Shown here one piece after another: positions 1-8,487 of a stretch of 64,000 nucleotides of DNA (the stretch's first letter is position 1; each line of letters opens with the position of its first letter). The notes under the pieces are model-generated. The model was not told the DNA's origin and ran no database searches. It was given only the letters and a program-made list of their open reading frames with translations. The position numbers and the translations under genes are program-made. Source of the DNA: Phocaeicola sp. (GTDB lineage: Bacteria; Bacteroidota; Bacteroidia; Bacteroidales; Bacteroidaceae); assembly GCA_020026225.1 (NCBI GenBank), contig JAHHQU010000001.1, forward strand, positions 33,196 to 97,195. Direction: 5' to 3'.

Positions 1-76
1 TTTCCCGATTGGATAGACCATTCTTTCAAGCCATTCCAACTTCAAACAAAATCCAGGCTCTTGACTCTGATTTTCC
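1..76. other. Left-edge sequence, coding status unresolved
   Basis: Three frames stay open from the window edge. Two are plus-strand frames that end at stops at 78-80 and 82-84. One is a minus-strand frame with an ATG at 78-76 running off the edge. A plus-strand gene end followed by the hairpin at 92-126 would fit a gene-terminator arrangement, but no frame gives a recognisable protein. I therefore make no CDS call. Confidence 0.3.
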
Positions 77-91
77 ATGATTGATATGATA

Positions 92-126
92 GGGCCTGCC
101 GTAAGAGACTCTCTGAAAGCAGGCCC
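92..126. terminator. GC-rich hairpin, possible terminator
   Basis: GGGCCTGC at 92-99 is perfectly repeated inverted as GCAGGCCC at 119-126, and the loop contains a smaller AGAG/CTCT dyad. There is no strong T run on either side, so the terminator role is uncertain. It lies just upstream of the trmB promoter. Confidence 0.4.
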
Positions 127-154
127 ATATTGTGTGTTTGCAGGCAGATATTAT

Positions 155-185
155 TTTGTGCTTCCAAGGATATTCTCTACCTTTG
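155..185 (+). promoter_or_regulatory. Bacteroidales promoter of trmB
   Basis: TTTG at 155-158 and TACCTTTG at 178-185 match the Bacteroides -33 (TTTG) and -7 (TAnnTTTG) elements with 19 nt between them. Transcription would begin a few bases before the ATG at 203. This argues against the upstream in-frame ATG at 77. Confidence 0.7.
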
Positions 186-202
186 TAACCAAATCAATTT
201 GT

Positions 203-961
203 ATGGGAAAAGGAAAACTTGCTAAATTTGCAGATATGGCGGAATATCCGCATGTATTTGAATATCCGTGTTCAGTAGTTGACGAAGTGAACTTTGAAAT
301 GAAGGGCAACTGGAAACGTGACTTTTTTAAGAATGATAATCCGATTGTCTTGGAATTGGGATGCGGTAGAGGTGAGTATACGGTAGGCTTGGCCAGACGT
401 TATCCTGAGAAGAATTTCATCGGGGTGGACATCAAGGGAGCTCGTATGTGGACGGGTGCGACCGATGCTTTGAACGAAGGCTTGAAAAATGTAGCTTTCT
501 TGCGCACGAACATTGAAATCATCGACCGATTCTTTGCTGCCGGTGAAGTGGATGAGATTTGGCTGACTTTCTCTGACCCGCAGATGAAAAAGGCTACGAA
601 ACGTCTGACCTCAACGTATTTCATGAACCGTTACCGTAAGTTTTTGGTTCCGGATGGATTGGTGCACTTGAAAACAGACAGTAACTTCATGTTTACTTAC
701 ACGAAGTATATGATTGAAGAGAATCAATTGCCGGTGGAATTCATGACTGATGACTTGTATCATTCGGGTATGGATGATGAAATCTTGAGTATCCGTACGT
801 ATTACGAACAGCAGTGGTTGGATCGTGGCTTGAACATCAAGTACATCTGTTTCCATCTGCCTCAAGAAGGAGAATTGGTGGAACCCGACGTGGAAATCGA
901 ATTGGATAGCTATAGAAGCTATGATCGCCAGAAACGCAGTTCGTTGACAACTAGCAAATAA
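203..961 (+). CDS. trmB: tRNA (guanine-N7-)-methyltransferase
   Basis: Methylates G46 at N7 in the tRNA variable loop using S-adenosylmethionine. The 252-residue protein has a class I Rossmann methyltransferase core with the SAM motif [11 protein letters not shown], then [10 protein letters not shown], and the TrmB signature around [11 protein letters not shown]. The open frame extends upstream to 77, but the ATG at 203 is preferred. It follows a well-spaced promoter ending at 185, and the protein then starts at MGKGKL, giving the usual family length. mrp follows after 22 nt and is probably co-transcribed. Confidence 0.93.
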   Translation: MGKGKLAKFADMAEYPHVFEYPCSVVDEVNFEMKGNWKRDFFKNDNPIVLELGCGRGEYTVGLARRYPEKNFIGVDIKGARMWTGATDALNEGLKNVAFLRTNIEIIDRFFAAGEVDEIWLTFSDPQMKKATKRLTSTYFMNRYRKFLVPDGLVHLKTDSNFMFTYTKYMIEENQLPVEFMTDDLYHSGMDDEILSIRTYYEQQWLDRGLNIKYICFHLPQEGELVEPDVEIELDSYRSYDRQKRSSLTTSK

Positions 962-983
962 AAACTTGTAAAACATAACTAAC

Positions 984-2084
984 ATGACTCTTTATCCAAA
1001 ATTAATCCTGGATGCATTGGCTACTGTTCGTTATCCGGGAAATGGAAAAAACATTGTGGAAGCCGAAATGGTGGCCGACAATCTTCGTATCGATGGAATG
1101 AAAGTGAGCTTTTCGCTGATTTTCGACAAACCGACCGATCCTTTTATGAAGTCAGTCGTCAGAGCGGCTGAAACAGCTATACATACGTACGTTTCAAATG
1201 AGGTGGAAGTGAGCATCGCTACAGAAAGCAAACAGGCTGCTCGCCCTGAACCGGGAAAAATGTTGCCTCAGGTTAAGAATGTGATTGCAGTGTCTTCTGG
1301 CAAGGGAGGTGTAGGAAAGTCAACGGTGGCTGCTAACTTGGCTGTAGCTCTTGCTAAGTTGGGCTACAAGGTAGGACTTTTGGATGCGGATATTTTCGGA
1401 CCGTCTGTTCCAAAAATGTTTCAGGTGGAAGATGCTCGTCCGTATGCAGAACAGATTGATGGCCGTGACTTGATTATCCCTGTTGAAAAATATGGCTTGA
1501 AGTTGCTTTCTATCGGCTTCTTCGTAGACCCGGAACAAGCTACTTTGTGGCGTGGAGCAATGGCTAGCAATGCATTGAAGCAGTTGGTAGCAGACGCGAA
1601 CTGGGGAGAATTGGATTATTTTGTATTGGATACTCCTCCGGGAACCAGCGATATTCATTTGACTTTGTTGCAGAACCTGGCTATTACAGGAGCGGTCATT
1701 GTAAGTACTCCGCAGGAAGTCGCTTTGGCTGACGCTCGCAAAGGTATCAATATGTATATGAATGACAAGGTGAATGTACCTATCTTGGGCTTGGTGGAAA
1801 ATATGGCTTGGTTCACTCCGGCTGAACTTCCTGAAAACAAGTATTATCTGTTTGGAAAGGAAGGTACCAAACGCTTGGCCGAAGAATTGCAGGTTCCTTT
1901 GTTGGGTCAAATTCCTATCGTACAGAGTATCTGTGAAAACGGAGATAAGGGTACGCCGGCTGCTCTTGACGAAGACAGTGTAACAGGTCAGGCTTTCCTT
2001 GAATTGGCTCAGAATGTGGTGGCTCAGACTGAAAAACGTAATGCAGAACTGGCTCCAACTGAAATAGTGCATACGCATAAATAA
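984..2084 (+). CDS. Mrp/ApbC-type iron-sulfur cluster carrier ATPase
   Basis: Cytoplasmic P-loop ATPase of the Mrp/NBP35 family, which hold and deliver Fe-S clusters to apoproteins. The 366-residue protein has an N-terminal MIP18-like (DUF59) region over about the first 90 residues. Next come the deviant Walker A SGKGGVGKST and a Walker B-like segment ending in DTPPGTSD. The CxxC seen in many Mrp proteins is not evident near the C-terminus, as in a number of Bacteroidetes homologues. It lies 22 nt after trmB and is followed by the hairpin-rich gap at 2085-2386. Confidence 0.9.
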   Translation: MTLYPKLILDALATVRYPGNGKNIVEAEMVADNLRIDGMKVSFSLIFDKPTDPFMKSVVRAAETAIHTYVSNEVEVSIATESKQAARPEPGKMLPQVKNVIAVSSGKGGVGKSTVAANLAVALAKLGYKVGLLDADIFGPSVPKMFQVEDARPYAEQIDGRDLIIPVEKYGLKLLSIGFFVDPEQATLWRGAMASNALKQLVADANWGELDYFVLDTPPGTSDIHLTLLQNLAITGAVIVSTPQEVALADARKGINMYMNDKVNVPILGLVENMAWFTPAELPENKYYLFGKEGTKRLAEELQVPLLGQIPIVQSICENGDKGTPAALDEDSVTGQAFLELAQNVVAQTEKRNAELAPTEIVHTHK

Positions 2085-2153
2085 AGAACCCGGGTCTTTT
2101 GTATGAAAAGACTGTAGGCTGACATGACTGGCGTCGGATGACGCTTTAACATA

Positions 2154-2240
2154 AAACAAGGCAGGTTTTCCCCGCATGAACGAATTTGCTTCATTCGAAG
2201 CGTTTCATGTGCTTAAGGGAAATCCTGCCTTGTTTCTTTA
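2154..2240 (+). terminator. Long compound hairpin, terminator after mrp
   Basis: AAACAAGGCAGG at 2154-2165 pairs perfectly with CCTGCCTTGTTT at 2224-2235, extended inward by TTTTCCC/GGGAAAT. The roughly 45-nt interior holds a further GCATGAA/TTCATG dyad. A T-rich tail (CTTTAATT) follows on the plus strand. The interior is far larger than in a normal terminator loop. Confidence 0.65.
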
Positions 2241-2321
2241 ATTCCTTAAGAGTGAATAATTCATAAGTTGAACTTGATTTTCTCATTTCTCTCTTTCTTT
2301 ACTGAATAAAAAGAGTCTTTT

Positions 2322-2356
2322 TTTGTATGCAATCCTAAAAATCCTTTGTATTTTTG
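2322..2356 (+). promoter_or_regulatory. Promoter of tsaC-clc-fmt
   Basis: TATTTTTG at 2349-2356 fits TAnnTTTG, with TTTG at 2322-2325 upstream. The 23-nt spacing is slightly long. The predicted transcript starts about 25 nt before the ATG at 2387. Confidence 0.55.
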
Positions 2357-2386
2357 TGTTTCTATTTTTTTAAGAATTCTGCGATT

Positions 2387-2953
2387 ATGATGAAAGATGA
2401 AATAAAAAAGGCATGTGAAGTCATGCAAAAGGGTGGCGTGATTCTTTATCCTACCGACACGGTATGGGGTATTGGTTGTGATGCCACAAATGAAGAAGCG
2501 GTAAAAAGAGTTTATGAAATCAAACAGCGTTCGGATAGTAAGGCCATGCTGGTTTTGGTAGACAATCCAGTGAAGGTGAGTTTTTATGTCCAAGATGTAC
2601 CGATGGTGGCTTGGGATTTGATTGATATGACTACCAAACCTTTGACTATCATCTATGACGGTGCTCGTAATTTGGCACGTAACCTGATTGCCGAAGATGG
2701 CAGCTTGGGTATCCGCGTCACTTCCGAAGAATTTTCTCAGCAGTTGTGTTTCCGCTTCCGTAAGGCCATCGTTTCCACTTCGGCCAATATTAGCGGACAG
2801 CCTACTCCGTTGACCTTTAGTGAAATCAGTGATGAAATAAAGGAGGCGGTCGATTATATCGTTGATTACAGACAGAATGAAAAAGGAAGTCCAAAGCCCT
2901 CAAGCATCATCAAGTTGGGCCAAGGAGGAACGGTGAAGATTATCCGTGAATAA
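2387..2953 (+). CDS. L-threonylcarbamoyladenylate synthase (Sua5/YrdC/YciO family)
   Basis: Makes threonylcarbamoyl-AMP from threonine, bicarbonate and ATP, the first step of t6A formation on tRNAs decoding ANN codons. The 188-residue protein is a single YrdC domain with the PTDTVWGIGCDA motif, KQRSDSKAMLVLV and STSANISGQP near the end. The long Sua5 C-terminal domain is absent. The frame opens at 2354, but the promoter -7 box at 2349-2356 overlaps that ATG, so the start is 2387 or 2390. clc follows after 15 nt. The YciO subfamily, of less certain function, is the alternative. Confidence 0.85.
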   Translation: MMKDEIKKACEVMQKGGVILYPTDTVWGIGCDATNEEAVKRVYEIKQRSDSKAMLVLVDNPVKVSFYVQDVPMVAWDLIDMTTKPLTIIYDGARNLARNLIAEDGSLGIRVTSEEFSQQLCFRFRKAIVSTSANISGQPTPLTFSEISDEIKEAVDYIVDYRQNEKGSPKPSSIIKLGQGGTVKIIRE

Positions 2954-2968
2954 TTAAAGTACGAAAGA

Positions 2969-4759
2969 ATGGATGAAAAGTTAAATTGGTTCCAACGGTT
3001 TATCCATTGGAGAGAAAAACATATCACCGACAAGCAGTTTACTTTGATATTGAGTTTCCTCGTGGGAATCTTCACTGCATTGGCGGCTTATCTGCTGAAG
3101 TTTATCGTTGAGTATATCAAGGAGTTTCTTACGAACAGCTTTGATTCAACGGGAGCCAACTGGTTGTATTTGGTGTATCCGGTTGTGGGTATCTTTATCA
3201 CCAGCTTGTTTATCCGTAAGATTGTTCGTGACGATATCGGACATGGAGTCACCAAAATTCTGTATGCTATCTCTTGCAAGCAAAGTCGAATCAAGAGGCA
3301 CAATATGGTTTCTTCTATCTTTGCTTCTGGTATCACCATCGGATTCGGCGGATCTGTCGGAGCGGAGGCCCCGATTGTTTTGACAGGTTCGGCCATCGGA
3401 TCCAACTTAGGTAGTATCTTCCGCATGGATCACAAGACGCTGATGCTGCTGGTGGGCTGTGGAGCTGCCGGTGCGGTATCTGGAATTTTCAAGGCTCCTA
3501 TTGCAGGACTTGTGTTTACCCTGGAAGTACTGATGATTGATTTGACCATGGCTTCATTGTTGCCGTTGCTGATTACCAGTGTGACGGCGGCTACGATTTC
3601 GTACATGCTTACTGGTACTCAGGCCATGTTCCAATTCCAAATGGATTATCCGTTTGAGATTGCACGTATTCCGTATGCCATCGGGTTGGGTATCTTCTGT
3701 GGCTTGGTATCTTGGTATTTTACCAGAGCGATGAATTGGATTGAGGACGTATTCCGTAAGTATTCGAATCCGTATACGAAATTTCTGATGGGTGGAACCA
3801 TGCTGAGCGTATTGATTTTCCTTTTCCCTCCTTTATATGGTGAAGGTTACGATACGATTACCTTGCTTTTGAATGGTACTTCAGGAGAAGAATGGAATAC
3901 GGTTATGAACAATTCTTTGTTTTATGGCAATGCGAATTGGCTGATTCCGTATTTGATTATGATTATTCTTTTCAAGGTGTTCGCCTCAAGTGCTACCAAT
4001 GGAGGAGGTGGATGTGGTGGTATTTTTGCACCTAGCTTGTTCTTGGGATGTATTGCCGGATTCGTCTTTTCGTATGTGTGCAATGAGTTCGGAATAGGTC
4101 ATACGTATGTGCCTGAAAAGAATTTTGCCTTGATGGGTATGGCGGGACTGATGTCGGGAGTGATGCATGCACCGCTGACGGGAGTCTTCTTGATTGCGGA
4201 ATTGACAGGTGGTTATGGGCTGTTCCTCCCGTTGATGATTGTGTCAGTTTGTGCTTATCTGACCATTATCGTTTTTGAGCCGCATAGTATTTATTCCATG
4301 CGTTTGGCCAAGAAAGGCGAGCTGCTTACACACCACAAAGATAAGGCGGTACTGACCTTGATGAATATTGAAAGTATCATGGAAACCAATTTCCTGACGG
4401 TTCGTCCCGAAATGGATTTGTTGGCCATGGTTAAAACGGTATCCAAATCGAACCGAAATCTTTTCCCTGTAGTGGATGTGAATGATAAGTTGATTGGCGT
4501 CGTCAATTTGAATGATATTCGTAACATCATGTTTCGTCAGGAACTTTATCATCGCTTTCATGTGGAAAAATTTATGGAAGTGCCCAAAGCTCGCATTGTG
4601 ACTTCGGATTCGATGGAACAGGTCATGAAAAAATTTGATGAAACAGGAGCTTGGAATCTTCCAGTCGTCGATGAGGAGAATCGATATAAAGGATTTGTGT
4701 CAAAGTCGAAGATGCTGAATACCTATCGTCAGGTATTGGTGGACTTTTCGGCTGAATAA
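2969..4759 (+). CDS. ClC-family chloride channel/antiporter with CBS domains
   Basis: Integral membrane anion transporter of 596 residues. The ClC selectivity motifs are visible: GHGVTKIL, then GSVGAEAP, whose Glu corresponds to the gating/external glutamate of ClC exchangers, then GIFKAPIAG and the glycine-rich GGGGCGGIFAPSLFLG. A C-terminal cytoplasmic pair of CBS domains (from about residue 470) probably binds adenine nucleotides. It sits 15 nt after tsaC and 15 nt before fmt, suggesting one transcript. Whether it works as channel or H+/Cl- antiporter, or prefers another anion, cannot be read from the sequence. Confidence 0.9.
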   Translation: MDEKLNWFQRFIHWREKHITDKQFTLILSFLVGIFTALAAYLLKFIVEYIKEFLTNSFDSTGANWLYLVYPVVGIFITSLFIRKIVRDDIGHGVTKILYAISCKQSRIKRHNMVSSIFASGITIGFGGSVGAEAPIVLTGSAIGSNLGSIFRMDHKTLMLLVGCGAAGAVSGIFKAPIAGLVFTLEVLMIDLTMASLLPLLITSVTAATISYMLTGTQAMFQFQMDYPFEIARIPYAIGLGIFCGLVSWYFTRAMNWIEDVFRKYSNPYTKFLMGGTMLSVLIFLFPPLYGEGYDTITLLLNGTSGEEWNTVMNNSLFYGNANWLIPYLIMIILFKVFASSATNGGGGCGGIFAPSLFLGCIAGFVFSYVCNEFGIGHTYVPEKNFALMGMAGLMSGVMHAPLTGVFLIAELTGGYGLFLPLMIVSVCAYLTIIVFEPHSIYSMRLAKKGELLTHHKDKAVLTLMNIESIMETNFLTVRPEMDLLAMVKTVSKSNRNLFPVVDVNDKLIGVVNLNDIRNIMFRQELYHRFHVEKFMEVPKARIVTSDSMEQVMKKFDETGAWNLPVVDEENRYKGFVSKSKMLNTYRQVLVDFSAE

Positions 4760-4774
4760 TAAAATAACACTAGA

Positions 4775-5746
4775 ATGGAAAAGAAAGATTTACGCATTGT
4801 ATATATGGGTACACCCGAATTCGCCGTTGAAAGTTTGAAAAGACTGGTGGAGGGTGGATATAACGTAGTGGCTGTTGTCACCATGCCGGATAAGCCGATG
4901 GGGCGTCATGGCAGTGTGCTGCAGCCTAGTCCAGTGAAGGAATATGCCGTTTCACAAGGCTTGAATGTCTTGCAGCCGGTCAAACTGAAAGATGAGGCTT
5001 TCTTGGAGGAATTGCGTGCATTAAAGGCGGACTTGCAGATTGTAGTGGCATTCCGCATGTTGCCGAAAGAAGTTTGGGCTATGCCCCGTTTGGGAACTTT
5101 CAATTGCCATGCTTCTTTATTGCCTCAGTATCGTGGAGCAGCTCCTATTAATTGGGCTATAATCAACGGAGACAAAGAAACGGGTGTGACTACTTTCTTC
5201 TTGAAACATGAAATCGATACCGGTGAAATCATTGACCAGGTACGTATTCCGATCGCTGATACAGATAATGTAGAGCAGGTATATGATCGCTTGATGAACT
5301 TGGGTGCAGAACAGGTTGTGAAAACGGTAGATATGATTTTGGAAGGCAATGTAAAGACAACGCCACAGGAAGAATTGGCAACCGAAGAAACCTTGCGTCC
5401 GGCACCGAAAATCTTTAAAGAAACTTGTCGTATTGATTGGACAGCAGGAGTGAAGAAGGTCTACGATTTCATTCGTGGTCTCTCTCCATATCCAGCTGCA
5501 TGGACCGAATTGGTGCAGGGTGAGAACAAACCGGTGATGCTGAAAGTCTTTGAAACAGAAAAAATCTTCTGTGAACATCAGGAAGCTCCCGGAACCATTC
5601 TTACTGATGGAAAGAGCTATTTCCGAGTAGCTTCAACTGATGGATATGTGAATATTCTCTCACTGCAATTGGCAGGTAAGAAGCGCATGCTCGTTGGAGA
5701 TTTCTTGCGAGGATTCCATCATTCTGAGGAAAGCCGATTGGTCTGA
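4775..5746 (+). CDS. fmt: Methionyl-tRNA formyltransferase
   Basis: Formylates initiator Met-tRNA with 10-formyl-tetrahydrofolate. The 323-residue length is typical. The N-terminal formyltransferase domain carries NCHASLLPQYRGAAPINWAI (folate site plus the SLLP.YRG signature) and GVTTFFLKHEIDTG. A C-terminal OB-like tRNA-binding domain follows. It is the last gene of tsaC-clc-fmt. Its last 87 bases overlap, on the opposite strand, the 3' end of the NigD-like frame. Confidence 0.95.
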   Translation: MEKKDLRIVYMGTPEFAVESLKRLVEGGYNVVAVVTMPDKPMGRHGSVLQPSPVKEYAVSQGLNVLQPVKLKDEAFLEELRALKADLQIVVAFRMLPKEVWAMPRLGTFNCHASLLPQYRGAAPINWAIINGDKETGVTTFFLKHEIDTGEIIDQVRIPIADTDNVEQVYDRLMNLGAEQVVKTVDMILEGNVKTTPQEELATEETLRPAPKIFKETCRIDWTAGVKKVYDFIRGLSPYPAAWTELVQGENKPVMLKVFETEKIFCEHQEAPGTILTDGKSYFRVASTDGYVNILSLQLAGKKRMLVGDFLRGFHHSEESRLV

Positions 5747-6457
5747 TTCTTTGATTCTTGTATCAGTTCTCCACATCACATTCGGGTTGGCTCCGCTGTT
5801 ATAGTAGATTTTTATTCCCCGACAGGTTGATTTGGAGAAATCTGGAATGCTGGATAGTGGGAAAGAAGTGATTCCCCAATAAATTGTATTTTGTAAATCT
5901 CCGTTAGCATCGTGACGGAGATACAAACGCAAATATCCTTCCTCATCAATGCGAGTATCTTTCGTCAGCAGCAGATTGATACGGTGAGGGATTTGCTCGT
6001 CGTTTCCTAAGGTGTTGAATTGTATGTTCAAGTGTTCTTTGCTGATGGAAGCACCGGTTACTTGAATCGGTGAATTGCCGAAGGAGTCTTCCGACGGAGA
6101 ATCAGAGATACGGAGGTCGCTCGCTTCTTTCGTCAGCACTTTGTATACACCGATAAGCTTCACATCTTGGTTGCTGGCACTTGGCCGGTCTGCATCCAGA
6201 TAAAGGTTGATCAATACGCGTTGTCCGATGCTGTCCGCTTTTTCAGCCGTAACGATGGACGGATTGGTCGGTCTAATGTTGCCATAGGAATCCGAGTCGA
6301 TAAGGATGGGTTCAGTGGATGTGACGGTACCCAATGAAGAATACATAGGCAACGGATGATTGTCTTCCCAACAAGAAGACAGACTTATGCATAAACTTAA
6401 GCTTAAAGTAAGGCCTAACAGGCTTTTGTTTTTGAATAAACTCATAATCTTTTTCAT
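5660..6457 (-). CDS. NigD-like lipoprotein
   Basis: Secreted lipoprotein of the Bacteroidales NigD-like family (N-terminal OB-like and C-terminal beta-sandwich domains); function unknown. From the ATG at 6457 it has 265 residues, a hydrophobic signal and lipobox LSSC (Cys about 29). The stretch YWGITSFPLSSIP then GIKIYYNSG resembles the family C-terminus. The frame then continues about 30 residues antisense to the end of fmt, which suggests a lost stop or a frameshift. The ATG at 6445 is an alternative start. It is divergent from the sigma-factor gene with a ~136-nt shared promoter region. Confidence 0.7.
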   Translation of the reverse strand: MKKIMSLFKNKSLLGLTLSLSLCISLSSCWEDNHPLPMYSSLGTVTSTEPILIDSDSYGNIRPTNPSIVTAEKADSIGQRVLINLYLDADRPSASNQDVKLIGVYKVLTKEASDLRISDSPSEDSFGNSPIQVTGASISKEHLNIQFNTLGNDEQIPHRINLLLTKDTRIDEEGYLRLYLRHDANGDLQNTIYWGITSFPLSSIPDFSKSTCRGIKIYYNSGANPNVMWRTDTRIKESDQSAFLRMMESSQEISNEHALLTCQLQ

Positions 6458-6593
6458 TTTCTTTATTAGAGAATGCATGAATGCATTGTTTACTGCTCTG
6501 AAAAATGTTAAAACATTAAAAGATTTTTTAGGGTATGTGATGCAGTTTTTGCAGCACTCTTTCATTTAACCTGTAAGAAAGGTAAATCCAATT

Positions 6594-7136
6594 ATGACAG
6601 AGGAAGAATTAGTATCAGCGTGTAAACGGGGGGATTCGCAGGCTCAGCGGATGCTCTATGAACAGTATGGCGGAAAACTGATGGCTGTCTGTCTTCGTTA
6701 CACGGGTGATAGGGAGTCGGCTCAAGACGTATTGCATGATGGATTTATCCGTATCTTTCAATCGATGGATAAGTTTTCTTATCAAGGTCCGGGCTCTTTA
6801 AAAGCTTGGCTTTCGAAGGTGATGGTGAACGAGTCGTTAGGGTTTCTGAAAAGACATGCTGCTAAGTTGCAGCAAGAAGTGTTGGTTGATGAAATCCCGG
6901 ATTGGGAAGATGAAGAGGAAGGGGTAGATGATATTCCTCGTTCTACGTTGATGCGTTTCATCAGTGAATTGCCTGATGGATATCGTACGGTCTTCAATCT
7001 TTTTGTCTTTGAAGAAAAAAGTCACAAGGAAATCGGGAAACTATTGGGAATTACAGAGCATACTTCTTCTTCGCAGTTTTATCGTGCGAAATGTTTGTTG
7101 ATGAAAAAAATTAAAGAATATAGGGAAAGTTTATGA
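6594..7136 (+). CDS. ECF-type RNA polymerase sigma factor
   Basis: 180-residue sigma-70 family protein with only regions 2 and 4. Region 2 runs over about residues 10-80 (LYEQYGGKLMAVCLRYTGDRESAQDVLHDGF is the core) and region 4.2 over about 120-175 (ELPDGYRTVFNLFVFEEKSHKEIGKLLGI, a helix-turn-helix). An acidic linker (DWEDEEEGVDD) lies between. The next gene begins inside its stop codon (ATGA overlap), and that gene has the features of a membrane anti-sigma protein. This argues that the pair is a cell-envelope signalling unit. The inducing signal and regulon are unknown. Confidence 0.9.
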   Translation: MTEEELVSACKRGDSQAQRMLYEQYGGKLMAVCLRYTGDRESAQDVLHDGFIRIFQSMDKFSYQGPGSLKAWLSKVMVNESLGFLKRHAAKLQQEVLVDEIPDWEDEEEGVDDIPRSTLMRFISELPDGYRTVFNLFVFEEKSHKEIGKLLGITEHTSSSQFYRAKCLLMKKIKEYRESL

Positions 7137-8419
7137 ATACGGAAGATGAAAAATGGCTGAAAAGTCTTCGCGACAGCTTGGATGAATATGCCGAACCGCT
7201 TCCGGAAGGATTCTGGGACGAGTTGCAGGAGGATTTGCCTCGACCTAAAATCGTTCCGATCTGGAAACGCTGGATTCCTGTTGCAGCTGCTGCGGTATTG
7301 GTGTTGTCTGTTTCTTCTTTGGTACTATGGAAGAGCAATTCATCGTTCTTTCAATCACCGGACATCCAGCAGGCAAATCGGATGGCTGAACAGGTGGTAG
7401 AAAGTAATGTGGTTCGTCCTGTTCATCTTGCAGTGATTCCCGATGAGGATTCGGATGCGGACAAAAAGGAGAATACTCAACCTATTCAGCGCTTGAAGAA
7501 CCGTCTGGTGGCGGTAGCTTATGAGGGAAAGCAGGATGTATCTCTTGATGACAAGGCGATGGCAAGGGTCCAACTTGTGGATTCTGTTGCTGAAGAAACG
7601 GAAAAATCTTCAGAAGAACCTGCTATGCTGGCGACTGCCAAGAGGTCGCGGGAGGTGGAGAGAAGAATATGGGAACAAAATGCCAAAGAAGCGGGGCTCA
7701 TCAAGCATGCAAAAAATAGAAAAGTACAGATTGGCATTCTTTCTGGAGGCATGCCTTATTCTTCCAATAAAGAGTTTGGAGGAATGACCCGATTCACTTC
7801 AAGATATTCTGTTGCAAAGGGAACAGCGTCGGTAATGGACGGCTCAAGTAAACAAGTGGCATGTAATCAGGTGTTGTTCAATAACCAACATGCCCGTGCG
7901 AAGACGCAGGTGAAGCATCGCTTTCCGATAACGGTGGGAGCTTCCGTAAAATGGTATCTTACAGATGATTGGGCGGTAGAATCGGGATTATGTTATACTT
8001 ACCTTCAATCCGATCTCCATTCGGGCAGTCAGTTGTATCTCGAAGACCGACAGAAACTGCATTATCTGGGTATTCCTTTAAAAGTGCACCGTACGATTTG
8101 GAGCGGCTCTCGATTTTCGGTGTATGCTTCGGCGGGAGGAATGTTGGAAAAATGTGTTTCAGGAACGTTGGAGTCAGCTTATGTAACAGGTACAGGAGCG
8201 ACAGAAACCGAATCTGTGTCTTTACACATACGTCCGCTGCAATGTTCTGTAATGGCCTCTTTAGGTACCCAATTCAACTTTACGCGTTGGTTGAGCCTGT
8301 TCGTGGAACCGGGCATGGCTTATTTCTTCGATGACGGGAGTAAGGTAGAAACCATTCGAAAAGAACATCGGTTTAATTTTGATTTACACTTCGGCATACG
8401 TTTTGATATTTCAAAATAA
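7133..8419 (+). CDS. Membrane protein: anti-sigma-like N-terminus plus beta-barrel-like domain
   Basis: 428 residues, translationally coupled to the ECF sigma gene by a 4-nt overlap. Residues 1-45 are acidic and cytoplasmic in style (LPEGFWDELQ resembles short anti-sigma segments). One transmembrane helix spans about 46-66. Then comes a ~150-residue low-complexity charged linker, and from about 200 an alternating, aromatic-rich region. That region (SVKWYLTDDWAVESGLCYTY, FVEPGMAYFF, FDLHFGIRFDIS at the end) resembles outer-membrane beta-barrel domains of the PorT/OMP_b-brl type. By position and topology it probably holds the sigma factor. How an inner-membrane helix and a barrel-like domain coexist is unclear. 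Confidence 0.65.
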   Translation: MNTEDEKWLKSLRDSLDEYAEPLPEGFWDELQEDLPRPKIVPIWKRWIPVAAAAVLVLSVSSLVLWKSNSSFFQSPDIQQANRMAEQVVESNVVRPVHLAVIPDEDSDADKKENTQPIQRLKNRLVAVAYEGKQDVSLDDKAMARVQLVDSVAEETEKSSEEPAMLATAKRSREVERRIWEQNAKEAGLIKHAKNRKVQIGILSGGMPYSSNKEFGGMTRFTSRYSVAKGTASVMDGSSKQVACNQVLFNNQHARAKTQVKHRFPITVGASVKWYLTDDWAVESGLCYTYLQSDLHSGSQLYLEDRQKLHYLGIPLKVHRTIWSGSRFSVYASAGGMLEKCVSGTLESAYVTGTGATETESVSLHIRPLQCSVMASLGTQFNFTRWLSLFVEPGMAYFFDDGSKVETIRKEHRFNFDLHFGIRFDISK

Positions 8420-8453
8420 CTGCGGATTCAGTGAGGATTATGAATATTTTGCC

Positions 8454-8461
8454 TATCTTTG
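8454..8461 (+). promoter_or_regulatory. -7 box upstream of rpe
   Basis: TATCTTTG matches TAnnTTTG, 26 nt before the rpe ATG. No convincing -33 TTTG at the usual distance. Confidence 0.5.
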
Positions 8462-8487
8462 TTTTATTAAAAAAGATTTAGAAAAGA

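Larger units (their letters stand above)
2085..2386. other. Hairpin-rich intergenic region
   Basis: A 302-base gap between two plus-strand genes with three separate dyads. The first is GTCTTTT/AAAAGAC at 2094-2112. The second is GCGTC-GGAT-GACGC at 2131-2144. The third is the long compound hairpin at 2154-2235. The tsaC promoter lies in the last 65 bases. No credible ORF. Confidence 0.6.

Noticed and set aside
1320..2177. 285-codon minus-strand ORF
   Set aside because: It is fully antisense to mrp, which has clear P-loop motifs; the translation shows no protein family character.
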